A stretch of 64,000 bases of DNA from an uncultured Nitrospira sp. (GTDB taxonomy: Bacteria > Nitrospirota > Nitrospiria > Nitrospirales > Nitrospiraceae). Each line of letters opens with the position of its first letter. Position 1 is the first letter of the stretch. Below, one piece after another: positions 44,758 to 53,869 of this stretch. The DNA is taken from positions 86,453 through 150,452 of the forward strand of contig CABVRX010000002.1 in the NCBI GenBank assembly GCA_902500825.1. The letters run 5' to 3'. Position numbers and translations under genes: made by a program. Under the pieces are notes generated by a model. It was not told where the DNA came from and did not search any database. It worked only from the letters and a program-made list of their open reading frames with translations.

Positions 44758-46941
44758 ATGAACATTATAAAGGCGTTATTCAACCGCCTCTCTGACAGCT
44801 TGCTCTCAAGCGTTCAGGGGCGACTCGATCCGGCTACGGAGTTTACCCCTGTTGCATCGCTTCGGTTGGTTTCGGACAAACCGGTTGTTCTGCCGTCATT
44901 GGATTCGTCCGCTGCTCGCCGGCCCATCGGTCACGCCGTCAGCCAACCCGATGCCGTGGATGACGCGATCAGACGGAGTCAATCGTGGTTCTTCAGCCGT
45001 CAACATGCCGAAGGGTACTGGGTTGCTGAGCTGGAAGCGGACACCACTCTGACATCCGAGTACGTGATGCTGCGCCGATTTCTCGATCGGGTCGATCCTG
45101 ATCGAGAGGTGAAGGCTGTCCGATATCTCCAAACGACGCAACTGCCTGACGGCGGCTGGCCGATCTATTACGGTGGCCCGACGGAAATCAGCGCATCGGT
45201 CAAAGCCTATTTTGCCCTCAAATTAAGCGGTGTGTCGGCGGACGAACCGTGTATGGTTCGAGCCAAAGAACGAATTCTGGCGATGGGCGGTGTCCTGCAA
45301 GCTAATGTGTTTACAAAAATTACGCTGGCCTTGTTCGAACAGTACGATTGGGAAGGCGTGCCCCATATGCCCGTCGAACTGATGTTGTTGCCGAAGAAGT
45401 TCTACTTCAGTATCTATGCGATTTCGTATTGGTCGAGGGCCGTGCTGATTCCTCTGCTCATCATATTCGCGCACCGCCCGGTCTGCCGGATTCCACGTGA
45501 ACAAGGCATCGACGAGCTGTATCCAATCCCACGCGCGGAGGTTCGCTATTGGAAATATCCTCCCTTTAATAAGGATCAGGCATGGTTCACCCCGCATAAT
45601 TTCTTCGTGGCATTGGATGCGATGTTGAAACTCTATGACCGGATGCCCATGCGGGTGTTGCGGGAAAAAGCGCTGCATAAAGCGGCTTGCTGGATGGTGG
45701 ATCACCTCAAAGGGTCCGGGGGGCTCGGTGCCATTTATCCGGCAATGGCCAACTCCATCATGGCGCTGCAATGCTTAGGGTATGATGCCGATGACCCACT
45801 CGTCGTCAAGGCGCTTCGTGAGATCGAGGAGTTGGAGGTCTGCGATTCCACGATGATCGATGGTGAGGTCGTGCCCACCCTCCATCTCCAGCCCTGTTTT
45901 TCTCCTATTTGGGACACTGCCTTACTTGCAAACGCTCTGGTTGAAGCGGGGGTACCTCAGGATCATCCTGCGCTCCAAAAGGCGGGCCGGTATCTCATGG
46001 CCAGGCAAACCAAGACCGTGGGTGACTGGATTGTTTCTTCGCCGAATGCGGAACCGGGTGGGTGGTACTTTCAGTTTGAGAATGAATCGTATCCGGATGT
46101 TGACGATTCTGCCGTGGTGATCATGGCGCTCTCCAAATTGAAGATCCCGGGTCAGGAGGGCGAACTGAACGAGTCCATTCATCGTGGGATGCGATGGGTC
46201 TTGGCGATGCAGGGATCCGACGGCGGCTGGGGCGCCTACGATAAAGACAACAACCGAGTGGTCTTCAATTATATACCCTTTGCCGATCATAAAGCGCTCT
46301 TGGACCCCAGTACCTCCGATCTGGCCGGACGATGCCTGGAGATGCTGGGCGCATTAGGATATGACAAAAGCCATCCGGCTGCGGGACCGGCCTTGGCTTT
46401 TCTGAAGAAAGAGCAGGAGAAAGACGGGAGCTGGTACGGACGCTGGGGCGTCAATTACATCTACGGGACCTGGTCCGTCTTAGCCGGGCTCAGAGCCATT
46501 GGTGAAGATCTCTCGGCGCCCTCAATTCGTCGGGCGGTTGCTTGGCTGGAATCGAAACAAAATCCTGATGGCGGGTGGGGCGAGTCCTGCCTCTCCTACA
46601 GGGACGATCCGGAGCATCATGGTAAGGGGGAGAGCACACCCTCGCAAACAGCATGGGCATTGATGGCTCTGATGTCGGCGGGAGCGATTGATTCCTTCAG
46701 TGTGGCGCGGGGAGTGCAATTCCTCCTTCGCCGTCAAAGGAAGGATGGTTCATGGGAAGAAATTGCTCATACCGGCACAGGATTTCCGCGCGTGTTTTAT
46801 CTTCGGTATCATTGGTATTGCCAGTATTTTCCGCTGTGGGCCCTGGCGATGTATCGTAACCTTCGTTCCCGCGGGAAAATGCGGGCCGACGAACTTCGTC
46901 ATCATGTTCAAGGAACTGACGTGTATCGGTCAGAGCATTGA
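44758..46941 (+). CDS. shc: Squalene-hopene cyclase
   Basis: A 727-residue triterpene cyclase: folds squalene into the pentacyclic hopene/hopanol skeleton in one step at the inner membrane. The catalytic acid motif DVDD is at 447-450 (D449/D450 correspond to the protonating Asp pair). Several QW repeats are visible (TQLPDGGWPIYYGG, MQGSDGGWGAYD, EKDGSWYGRWG, KQNPDGGWGESC, RRQRKDGSWEE), and the C-terminus has the YHWYCQYFPLWAL membrane-facing segment. The N-terminal 65 residues before the first alpha-barrel are longer than usual. Expression is probably from the promoter at 44623. It heads the row shc-hpnG-mlaEFDC. Confidence 0.97.
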   Translation: MNIIKALFNRLSDSLLSSVQGRLDPATEFTPVASLRLVSDKPVVLPSLDSSAARRPIGHAVSQPDAVDDAIRRSQSWFFSRQHAEGYWVAELEADTTLTSEYVMLRRFLDRVDPDREVKAVRYLQTTQLPDGGWPIYYGGPTEISASVKAYFALKLSGVSADEPCMVRAKERILAMGGVLQANVFTKITLALFEQYDWEGVPHMPVELMLLPKKFYFSIYAISYWSRAVLIPLLIIFAHRPVCRIPREQGIDELYPIPRAEVRYWKYPPFNKDQAWFTPHNFFVALDAMLKLYDRMPMRVLREKALHKAACWMVDHLKGSGGLGAIYPAMANSIMALQCLGYDADDPLVVKALREIEELEVCDSTMIDGEVVPTLHLQPCFSPIWDTALLANALVEAGVPQDHPALQKAGRYLMARQTKTVGDWIVSSPNAEPGGWYFQFENESYPDVDDSAVVIMALSKLKIPGQEGELNESIHRGMRWVLAMQGSDGGWGAYDKDNNRVVFNYIPFADHKALLDPSTSDLAGRCLEMLGALGYDKSHPAAGPALAFLKKEQEKDGSWYGRWGVNYIYGTWSVLAGLRAIGEDLSAPSIRRAVAWLESKQNPDGGWGESCLSYRDDPEHHGKGESTPSQTAWALMALMSAGAIDSFSVARGVQFLLRRQRKDGSWEEIAHTGTGFPRVFYLRYHWYCQYFPLWALAMYRNLRSRGKMRADELRHHVQGTDVYRSEH

Positions 46942-47765
46942 CCTCCTCCGGTTCTCTTTCCCCGTGCTCATCTGGTACTGTGCCGCCTAAACGGATCGCC
47001 ATTTTTGCCGCGACTCCATGGGAAATGCGTGCGGTACGGTCGGCATTCCCTCCCGGAATTGAACGTCGAGTCGGTAGTTCCCCTATTTTTGCATGTACTG
47101 TCGGCGACAGGGAGTATTGGTTTGTCCAAACCGGCGTTGGTCTTGAAAAGGCGGGGCGGAGTGCTGCTCAATTGCTCAACAACCAGTCGTTCAGCCTCAT
47201 GGTGTCGACGGGATTTGCCTGTGCGCTCATTGCTGCAGACATCGGGACGCTCTTAGTAGGTCGTGAGGTGGTGCATCGAGACGTGCACGGCGACGAGTCG
47301 ACAGAGGTACGTGATGTGCCGGGTGATGAACGGGATCTCGTCATGACGTTGGTCAAGACTCTGGTGCCGCCTGAGCACATCGGGCGATTTGTCTCGACCG
47401 ATCGAATAATCGCAAGTGCTCCGGAAAAGCGAAAGTTTGCGCTGAGCACTCATGCCATCGGCCTCGATATGGAAAGTTCGGCTTTGGCCGTTCAAGCACA
47501 GCGGGCGGGGGTTCCTTTTGTGATCGTCCGATCTGTTTCGGATCTCTTGGATGAAGATCTTCCGCTTGACTTCAATCTATTTCTCAGGCCCACTGGGTGG
47601 CTCAAAGGCATCGGTACGGTATTGGCCGCTCCTTCATGCCTCTTAGGTCTGGCCCGGCTTCGTCGACAGAGTGTGGTCGCAGCGGAGGCCTTGACGGTCT
47701 TTTTCCGAAGCTATGCGGCGGCGACCGAACGGCAGAATCAGAAGAAGGAACTCTCGCCGACTTGA
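46938..47765 (+). CDS. hpnG: Hopanoid-associated nucleoside phosphorylase (HpnG-like)
   Basis: A 275-residue phosphorylase of the nucleoside phosphorylase superfamily. Seen are the N-terminal strand RIAIFAATPWEMRAV, FVQTGVGLEKAG, and the purine-site motif GLDMESSALAVQA. HpnG releases adenine from adenosylhopane, which HpnH makes, to give ribosylhopane. The listed TTG start overlaps the shc stop; a GTG at 46980 is also in frame and gives the shorter N-terminus typical of the family. Position directly behind shc supports the hopanoid role; sequence alone would allow an MTA/SAH nucleosidase-like function. Confidence 0.85.
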   Translation: MTSSGSLSPCSSGTVPPKRIAIFAATPWEMRAVRSAFPPGIERRVGSSPIFACTVGDREYWFVQTGVGLEKAGRSAAQLLNNQSFSLMVSTGFACALIAADIGTLLVGREVVHRDVHGDESTEVRDVPGDERDLVMTLVKTLVPPEHIGRFVSTDRIIASAPEKRKFALSTHAIGLDMESSALAVQAQRAGVPFVIVRSVSDLLDEDLPLDFNLFLRPTGWLKGIGTVLAAPSCLLGLARLRRQSVVAAEALTVFFRSYAAATERQNQKKELSPT

Positions 47766-47767
47766 TC

Positions 47768-48535
47768 ATGACGCTACTCAAACTCCTGGGACGATGGGCC
47801 CTTACCCATGTGGCGGAAATGGGTCGGATGCTAATCTTCGTGGTGGCGTCCTTCGCCTGGTTGGCGCGTCCGCCGTTGCGAGGCATGCAAATCATCAAGC
47901 AACTTCACTTCATCGGCTACAAGTCGACGTTTGTTGTTGTGCTGACGGCGGCATTTACGGGAATGGTACTGGCGCTGCAAGGCTACTATACGTTGCGAAA
48001 GTTCGGGTCTGAAGGGCTGTTAGGATCCGCGGTGGCGCTCAGCATGATTCGCGAATTGGGGCCGGTCTTGGCTGCGCTCATGGTGACGGCGCGTGCCGGT
48101 TCAGCTATCACGGCGGAGATCGGCATTATGCGGATTACGGAACAGATCGATGCGCTCGATACCATGGCCGTCAATCCGCTCCAATATTTGATTGCACCGA
48201 AACTCGTGGCAGGTTTGATCGGCGTCCCTCTGTTGGTCGCGATCTTCGATGTGGTGGGGATCTACGGCGGTCATCTTGTCGGAGTAGACCTGCTTGGCGT
48301 CAATGCCGGTTCGTACTGGAATTCCATCGAAGCGGCAGTCGAGTGGAAAGATGTCTATGGCGGTATTCTCAAGTCCATCAGTTTTGGTCTGATCGTGAGC
48401 TGGATTTGTTGCTATAAAGGCTTTTACACCAAGATGAGCGCCGAAGGGCTCGGCACCGCCACGACGGAAGCGGTCGTATTGTCATCGGTTTTGATTCTCA
48501 TCTGGGACTATTTTCTGACATCATTGTTGTTGTAA
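47768..48535 (+). CDS. mlaE: MlaE-type lipid ABC transporter permease
   Basis: A 255-residue permease of the MlaE/Ttg2B family. It has the N-terminal amphipathic part, then KQLHFIGYKSTFVVVLTAAFTGM, the GSEGLLGSAVALSMIRELGPVL coupling region, TARAGSAITAEIGIMRITEQ and ALDTMAVNPLQYL, all hallmarks. MlaE forms the membrane core of a phospholipid shuttle with MlaF and MlaD. The frame opens at 47597 inside hpnG, but ATG at 47768, two bases after the hpnG stop, is the proper start. Tight spacing places it in the hopanoid transcript. Confidence 0.95.
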   Translation: MTLLKLLGRWALTHVAEMGRMLIFVVASFAWLARPPLRGMQIIKQLHFIGYKSTFVVVLTAAFTGMVLALQGYYTLRKFGSEGLLGSAVALSMIRELGPVLAALMVTARAGSAITAEIGIMRITEQIDALDTMAVNPLQYLIAPKLVAGLIGVPLLVAIFDVVGIYGGHLVGVDLLGVNAGSYWNSIEAAVEWKDVYGGILKSISFGLIVSWICCYKGFYTKMSAEGLGTATTEAVVLSSVLILIWDYFLTSLLL

Positions 48536-48537
48536 TC

Positions 48538-49296
48538 ATGCTGAAGCTTGTGGGTGTGACGAAGACATTGGGGGGGCAGCCGGTCTTACAGGGTGTTGAT
48601 CTCACGATCCCTGAAGGCAAACTCACGACGATCATCGGTCGAAGCGGTGAAGGCAAGAGCGTCCTGCTGAAGCATATGATCGGGCTCCTCCATCCTGATA
48701 GCGGACAAGTGTGGGTCGAGGGTGTGGAGATTTCTCGGCTGCACGGCCATGCACTCAACGAAGTGCGTAAGCGATTCGCGATGTTGTTTCAGGGGGCGGC
48801 GCTGTTCGACTCACTGACCGTCTTCGAAAATGTGGCGTTTCCACTTAGAGAAAAACTAAGAATGAAAGGCCCGGATGTGACCGACCGCGTCGAGGAGAAG
48901 TTGGATCAGGTGGGTCTGGCCGGGATGGGACACAAGTTTCCTGCGGAACTCAGCGGGGGCATGCGGAAACGCACGGGCCTGGCACGTGCGTTGGTGATGC
49001 AGCCGGAAATTATTCTCTTCGATGAGCCCACGACGGGCCTCGATCCGCTCATGGCTAAATCGATTCACGATCTTATTACGAGCATGCAGCGGAAGTTCGG
49101 GTTTACCGCCGTGATGGTGAGCCACCAGATTCCGGAAATATTCGGGATATCCGACTATGTCGCGATGTTGAAACGTGGGAAAATAGCCGCGATGTCAGAG
49201 CCGGCTGAATTTCAACAGACGACCGATCCGGAAATCAGAGAATTCATCTCAGTCGGCGGGACGGTGCCGCTACGTGCGGCATCTCCCGGAGGGTAG
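48538..49296 (+). CDS. mlaF: MlaF-type ABC transporter ATPase
   Basis: A 252-residue ABC ATPase with Walker A IGRSGEGKSVLLKHM, Q loop FQGAALFDSLTVFENVAF, signature LSGGMRKRTGLARAL and Walker B IILFDEPTTGLDP. The GRSGEGKS P-loop and SGGMRKR signature are those of MlaF/Ttg2A. It powers lipid transfer through MlaE. It starts two bases after mlaE. The STAS partner MlaB is not encoded nearby. Confidence 0.96.
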   Translation: MLKLVGVTKTLGGQPVLQGVDLTIPEGKLTTIIGRSGEGKSVLLKHMIGLLHPDSGQVWVEGVEISRLHGHALNEVRKRFAMLFQGAALFDSLTVFENVAFPLREKLRMKGPDVTDRVEEKLDQVGLAGMGHKFPAELSGGMRKRTGLARALVMQPEIILFDEPTTGLDPLMAKSIHDLITSMQRKFGFTAVMVSHQIPEIFGISDYVAMLKRGKIAAMSEPAEFQQTTDPEIREFISVGGTVPLRAASPGG

Positions 49297-49307
49297 AGGA
49301 GTCCACG

Positions 49308-49751
49308 ATGGAGAAGAACAAACTCGAATTGATCGTCGGTGTGTTCGTGCTGGTCGGGATCGTCTGTTTGGCCTATCTGTCGATTAAACTCGGCAAGTTG
49401 GAACTGATCGGCGGAGATGTCTACGAAGTGGATGCGCTGTTCAATTCAGCCACGGGGTTGAAAACCGGAGCGGCTGTGGAAGTCGCCGGTGTTGAGGTGG
49501 GCCGAGTCAAGAGGATCGCTTTGAAAGAGGATCGAGCCATAGTAAAGCTGGCGGTCCAGAATGGGACGAAACTCTATTCCGATACCATCGCTTCGATCAA
49601 GACTCGGGGGATCATCGGAGAAAAATATCTTGCGCTCTCGCCGGGAGGAGGGGGCGATCCTCTGAAGCCGGGTGACGCGATTCGTGATACCGAATCAGGC
49701 CTTGACCTTGAGGAGTTAGTGAGTCAGTACGTCCATGGGAAGGTCAACTAA
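49308..49751 (+). CDS. mlaD: MlaD-type MCE-domain lipid-binding protein
   Basis: A 147-residue protein: one N-terminal membrane anchor (LIVGVFVLVGIVCLAYLSI), then a single MCE domain (YEVDALFNSATGLKTGAAVEVAGVEVGRV in parts, IKTRGIIGEKYLALSPG). MlaD hexamers form the periplasmic collar that guides lipids. AGAGGAG lies before the ATG. It follows mlaF by 11 bases. Confidence 0.95.
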   Translation: MEKNKLELIVGVFVLVGIVCLAYLSIKLGKLELIGGDVYEVDALFNSATGLKTGAAVEVAGVEVGRVKRIALKEDRAIVKLAVQNGTKLYSDTIASIKTRGIIGEKYLALSPGGGGDPLKPGDAIRDTESGLDLEELVSQYVHGKVN

Positions 49752-49803
49752 CCGGGCCGATGTGCCAGGAAGACCAATGGAATCGGTATAGGAGAAAGGC
49801 GCG

Positions 49804-50445
49804 ATGATGGCGATGCGGGACGCTTGGAATGGGTGGAGAGGCGGCAGCGTATGGTTCACAATGTTCATAATGGTCATCTGTATGGGAGCGGCGGCGGTTC
49901 CCGGGTACGCGGGATCTCCTACCGACTCCATGAAGACCACGATCGACGAAGTGCTCCGCATCGTACGGGAGAAGGAACTCAAGCAACCAGAGAAAGCCGA
50001 AGAGCGCCGACACTTGCTGGAGAAAGTGGTGGCGGCTCGCTTTGACTATGCGGAAATGTCACGACGGGCGCTTGGGGCTCCCTGGAATCAACTGACGGAT
50101 CCGCAAAAACAGGAATTTGTCGACCTCTTTCGGACGTTGCTGACCAACTCGTACGCGGACAAGATCGAAACCTATTCCGGCGAAGGCGTACAGTATTTAC
50201 ATGAACGAACGGAGAAAGAGTACGCGGAAGTCAGAACCAAAGTGCTGTCAGGAAAGACGGAGATTCCGCTCGATTATCGCTTGATCAATAAGGCGGATGA
50301 TTGGCGGGTTTATGACGTCGTGGTAGACGGGGTCAGCCTGGTGAACAACTATCGCGGGCAGTTTACGAAGATTCTTCGTGCCTCTTCCTATTCGGATCTT
50401 GTCGATCAGCTCCGCAAAAAAACAGACAAGCTCAAGGCACCATAA
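49804..50445 (+). CDS. mlaC: MlaC/HpnM-type periplasmic lipid carrier
   Basis: A 213-residue exported protein with a signal peptide (hydrophobic about 17-37, cleavage near GYAG) and a Tol-Ttg2 (MlaC) domain: RFDYAEMSRRALGAPWNQLT, FVDLFRTLLTNSYADKIETY, and VYDVVVDGVSLVNNYRGQF. MlaC ferries lipids between the inner membrane MlaFED complex and the outer membrane. HpnM, known from hopanoid clusters, belongs to the same family, so this protein might carry hopanoids. GGAGAAAGG precedes the start; ATGs at 49807 and 49813 are alternatives. Confidence 0.93.
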   Translation: MMAMRDAWNGWRGGSVWFTMFIMVICMGAAAVPGYAGSPTDSMKTTIDEVLRIVREKELKQPEKAEERRHLLEKVVAARFDYAEMSRRALGAPWNQLTDPQKQEFVDLFRTLLTNSYADKIETYSGEGVQYLHERTEKEYAEVRTKVLSGKTEIPLDYRLINKADDWRVYDVVVDGVSLVNNYRGQFTKILRASSYSDLVDQLRKKTDKLKAP

Positions 50446-50461
50446 CGTCATTCTCAGGACT

Positions 50462-51673
50462 ATGAGTACGTATATGCGTAGCCTTGCGCTCGGCGTTGCG
50501 CTCCTGCTGCTTTGGGGGCTGTGTTCCATTGCGCTCACCTGCGCTCACGCTGAAGTGAAGTTTTTCCCGATTCCCGCCATCAGTACCAGCAAAAACGACG
50601 GCAGCGATTTCGGGTTGATCGTGCCGGCCCTCTTCACGGGGCCGGATGGGGATCTGAAGTATTTAGTCGCTCCAATGGTGGTGCATAACTCGTTCGTCGG
50701 CGCGCGCGGAACGGTCAATCTGTTCCGCTATGAGCCGGGTGGAAAGGAGCTTCGAGGAATTGCGTCCTGGTCGGAGCGGATCGAGCGCAAATTCTTGTTA
50801 AGCTACGTTGATCCTGGATTCAGTAATGGCCGATACAGCATCGGGTTCAGTGCCATGCATTTCAAAAATGCCACGATGCGTTTTTTTGGGCTGGGGCCGA
50901 CGACTGCCAAGGGAGACCAGACGAACTACACAGCCTCTGAGACAAGACTGAATTGGAAGTTTGGTATCTATGCCAATGAGGTCACGCAAATTGCGGTCAG
51001 TCAGCGGTTGCGGCATATGCAGCCGATCCAACAGGGCGCCGCGGATTTGTTCCCATTTTCAGGATCCCTGTTTCCTGACGCTCCCGGCATGGAGGGGGCA
51101 ACGATTCTGGGTCAGCGGATCAGTTTCCATTATGATACACGCAATAATCTCGTCACTCCGACTGATGGGATGGCCGTCACAGCCTATGCCGAGCTGAACT
51201 ATAATTTTAAACCGGGCGCCGAGCCGCTGTATTCGCGGTATGGGATAGAGGTCAAGAAGATGTTTGCGAGTGAATCCAAACGAGCCATTCTCGTGGTTCG
51301 TGGCGAGCTGCAAGCCACACTCGGCACCGATGTCCCCTTTTATGAGCAAAGTTCACTCGGCGGACAGAATAATCTGCGCGGTTTTGGTGTCGATCGGTAC
51401 ATCGATAAGCAGCTGGTCGCCTTCAGTATTGAAGAACGCATTCATATCCTGCGAACGCGCTTAGCCGGGGTCATGGCGGATTTTGAGATTGCGCCGTTTC
51501 TCGATACCGGACAAGTATTCAATTCGTTTAGGAATGTGAGCTTCAAGGACTATCGCATTACACCGGGCATCGGATTTAGAGGGATCATCCGGCCGAATGT
51601 CGTTGGTCGGATCGATTATGGGTTCAGTAAAGAAGGGGGAGCTATTTTTGCCGGGCTCGATTTTCCGTACTGA
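50462..51673 (+). CDS. Omp85-family outer membrane barrel without POTRA domains
   Basis: A 403-residue outer membrane protein. A signal peptide (1-31) is followed directly by beta-barrel strands; the C-terminal half matches the bacterial surface antigen (BamA/TamA barrel) family, with QRISFHYDTRNNLVTPTDG, the LGGQNNLRGF loop-6 element (LRGF in place of VRGF/IRGY) and strands ending in Phe/Tyr (last residues FAGLDFPY). No POTRA repeats precede it, so it differs from BamA. The frame extends upstream to 50378, but ATG at 50462 begins the signal peptide. It follows mlaC by 16 bases. Inference: an outer membrane partner of the Mla system. Confidence 0.85.
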   Translation: MSTYMRSLALGVALLLLWGLCSIALTCAHAEVKFFPIPAISTSKNDGSDFGLIVPALFTGPDGDLKYLVAPMVVHNSFVGARGTVNLFRYEPGGKELRGIASWSERIERKFLLSYVDPGFSNGRYSIGFSAMHFKNATMRFFGLGPTTAKGDQTNYTASETRLNWKFGIYANEVTQIAVSQRLRHMQPIQQGAADLFPFSGSLFPDAPGMEGATILGQRISFHYDTRNNLVTPTDGMAVTAYAELNYNFKPGAEPLYSRYGIEVKKMFASESKRAILVVRGELQATLGTDVPFYEQSSLGGQNNLRGFGVDRYIDKQLVAFSIEERIHILRTRLAGVMADFEIAPFLDTGQVFNSFRNVSFKDYRITPGIGFRGIIRPNVVGRIDYGFSKEGGAIFAGLDFPY

Positions 51674-51889
51674 CCGAACCGCCCGGTGATTTTGCCACAT
51701 TAGACTATTTTGACTCATTCTCATGATGCTCCGAAGAGAGACTGCCCACGGGACATGTTTCATAAGTGCTTGACTTCATATGGTTCTTGTGTGAAACTCC
51801 ACCAAAATTCGGCACCCGAACGAACGGTGCCGCTGGTCGGTTGTGTATAGGGCACGTTGCGGACAGAGGTAGAACGAAGGAGACCATCT

Positions 51890-53833
51890 ATGTCCATACT
51901 CAAGACGATCCATAGTCCCGCTGATCTGAAGCGATTGCCTCCCGAAAAGTTTCCGGCATTGTGCCGGGAGATTCGGGAACAAATTATCGGAGCGGTCTCG
52001 AATGTGGGCGGGCATCTGGCCTCGAATTTAGGCGTTGTCGAGCTCACAGTCGCCTTGCAGTATCTCCTGGATACACCGGCCGACAAAATCGTCTGGGATA
52101 CCAGCAATCAGTCCTACACGCACAAACTCCTCACCGGTCGGCGGGAGCAGTTCCACACGCTTCGCCAGTACGGAGGATTGAGCGGATTTTGCAAACGGGA
52201 AGAGAGCGAGTACGATACATTCAACGCCGGCCATGCGGGCACCGGTGTGTCGGCCGCCTTTGGCATGGTCGAAGCCAGAGAGCAGTTGAAGCAAAAGCAT
52301 AAGGTCGTCTGTGTCGTCGGTGACGGGGCCATGACGGCCGGCATGACGCTGGAAGGACTGCATCATGCCGGGGGACTCGGAAAAGATTTCCTCGTGATTT
52401 TGAACGACAACCAAATGTCGATCTCGAAAAACGTCGGGGCTATTTCCGCTTATCTGAGTCGGACCATCACAGGTGAGTTCTACGGAAAAGTGCGCGAAGA
52501 AACCGGTCAGCTCTTGGGTAAGATTCCTCACATCGGCTCCGACATGCAGAAGCTCGCCCGCCGGGCCGAAGAGCTTGCCAAGGGCGTGATTCTGCCGGGA
52601 TTACTCTTTGAAGAATTGGGGTTTCAGTACAGCGGGCCCATCGACGGTCACAACTTTGAGCATCTCCTTCCGACGATTGAGAATGTGCTGAAGATGAAAG
52701 GGCCAGTTCTGCTTCATGTCATCACGAAGAAAGGGCTCGGATACGAACCGGCCATGAAGAATCCGGTATGGTTCCATGCCTGTCCTCCGTTCGTTCGGGC
52801 GACCGGCGCGCCGGCCAAGAAAGCCGCGCGTCCGTCCTACACAGCGATCGCCATGGATGCGCTCGTCAAATTGGCGCGCGAGGACAAGCGCGTCGTGGCC
52901 ATCACAGCTGCCATGTGCGAGGGAACGGGGCTGACGGCCTTCGAAAAAGAATTCCCGGATCGTCTCTACGACGTCGGTATCGCCGAACAGCATGCAGTGA
53001 CGTTTGCGGCAGGACTCGCCGCGCAGGGCATGAAACCGGTCGTGACAATGTACGCGACCTTCCTCCAGCGGGCCTATGATCAGGTCGTGCATGATGTCGC
53101 CACCCAAAATCTTCCGGTGGTCTTCTGCATCGATCGAGGAGGGCTCGTCGCGGAGGACGGGACAACGCATCATGGAGCCTTTGACTATGCCTATCTGCGG
53201 CACGTTCCCAATATGGTCGTCATGGCTCCCAAAGATGAAAATGAATTGCAACATATGGTGAAAACCTGCTTGGAATGTAATGGGCCGATTTCGGTGCGAT
53301 ATCCGCGTGGGGTGAGCCTCGGTGTGAAGATGGACCCGATTCCTCAAGCCTTGCCTGTTGGGAAAGGCGAACTTCTCAAAGATGGGACGGATGTGGCCAT
53401 CATTGCGATCGGTGTTTCGGTATGGCAGGCCGTCGAAGCTGCCGAACGGCTCCGTAAGGAAGGGGTTTCCACAGCGGTGGTGAACGGACGATTCGTCAAG
53501 CCACTCGATCACGAACTGATTGTCGATGTAGCGAAACGGGTGCGCTATGTTGTGACGGTGGAAGAAGGCTGCAAGATCGGTGGGTTTGGTTCCGCCGTGC
53601 TTGAAACTCTTTCCGAAGCAGGGGTGACGGAGGTGAAGACGAAGGTTCTGGGCCTACCCGATTGGTATATCGAACAGGGGCCACAGGACCTGTTGCGGGA
53701 ACGGTATGGTTTGACGGCGGAAGGGATCTATCAAAGCGTGAAGGAATTGATCGGCAAAGCACCTGCCGTAAAATCACAGTTCACCGGTGCAGCACTCGCC
53801 GGCCATCCACATGGGGACGAACAGGGAAGCTGA
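51890..53833 (+). CDS. dxs: 1-deoxy-D-xylulose-5-phosphate synthase
   Basis: A 647-residue Dxs, the first enzyme of the MEP pathway: joins pyruvate and glyceraldehyde 3-phosphate using thiamine diphosphate. TPP motif GDGAMTAGMTLEGLHHAG starts at 144 and ends with NDN at 172-174; the pyrimidine domain has VGIAEQHAVTFAAGLA with the catalytic Glu; FCIDRGGLVAEDGTTHHGAFD is also intact. One oddity: the usual WDVGHQ motif reads WDTSNQ (69-74), replacing a conserved His by Asn. The ATG at 51890 with AAGGAG is preferred over an upstream in-frame codon at 51857. ispG follows 36 bases after the stop. Confidence 0.96.
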   Translation: MSILKTIHSPADLKRLPPEKFPALCREIREQIIGAVSNVGGHLASNLGVVELTVALQYLLDTPADKIVWDTSNQSYTHKLLTGRREQFHTLRQYGGLSGFCKREESEYDTFNAGHAGTGVSAAFGMVEAREQLKQKHKVVCVVGDGAMTAGMTLEGLHHAGGLGKDFLVILNDNQMSISKNVGAISAYLSRTITGEFYGKVREETGQLLGKIPHIGSDMQKLARRAEELAKGVILPGLLFEELGFQYSGPIDGHNFEHLLPTIENVLKMKGPVLLHVITKKGLGYEPAMKNPVWFHACPPFVRATGAPAKKAARPSYTAIAMDALVKLAREDKRVVAITAAMCEGTGLTAFEKEFPDRLYDVGIAEQHAVTFAAGLAAQGMKPVVTMYATFLQRAYDQVVHDVATQNLPVVFCIDRGGLVAEDGTTHHGAFDYAYLRHVPNMVVMAPKDENELQHMVKTCLECNGPISVRYPRGVSLGVKMDPIPQALPVGKGELLKDGTDVAIIAIGVSVWQAVEAAERLRKEGVSTAVVNGRFVKPLDHELIVDVAKRVRYVVTVEEGCKIGGFGSAVLETLSEAGVTEVKTKVLGLPDWYIEQGPQDLLRERYGLTAEGIYQSVKELIGKAPAVKSQFTGAALAGHPHGDEQGS

Positions 53834-53869
53834 TCAAGAAGAGCAAGGGGTAAGGAAGAGTTACATCAG

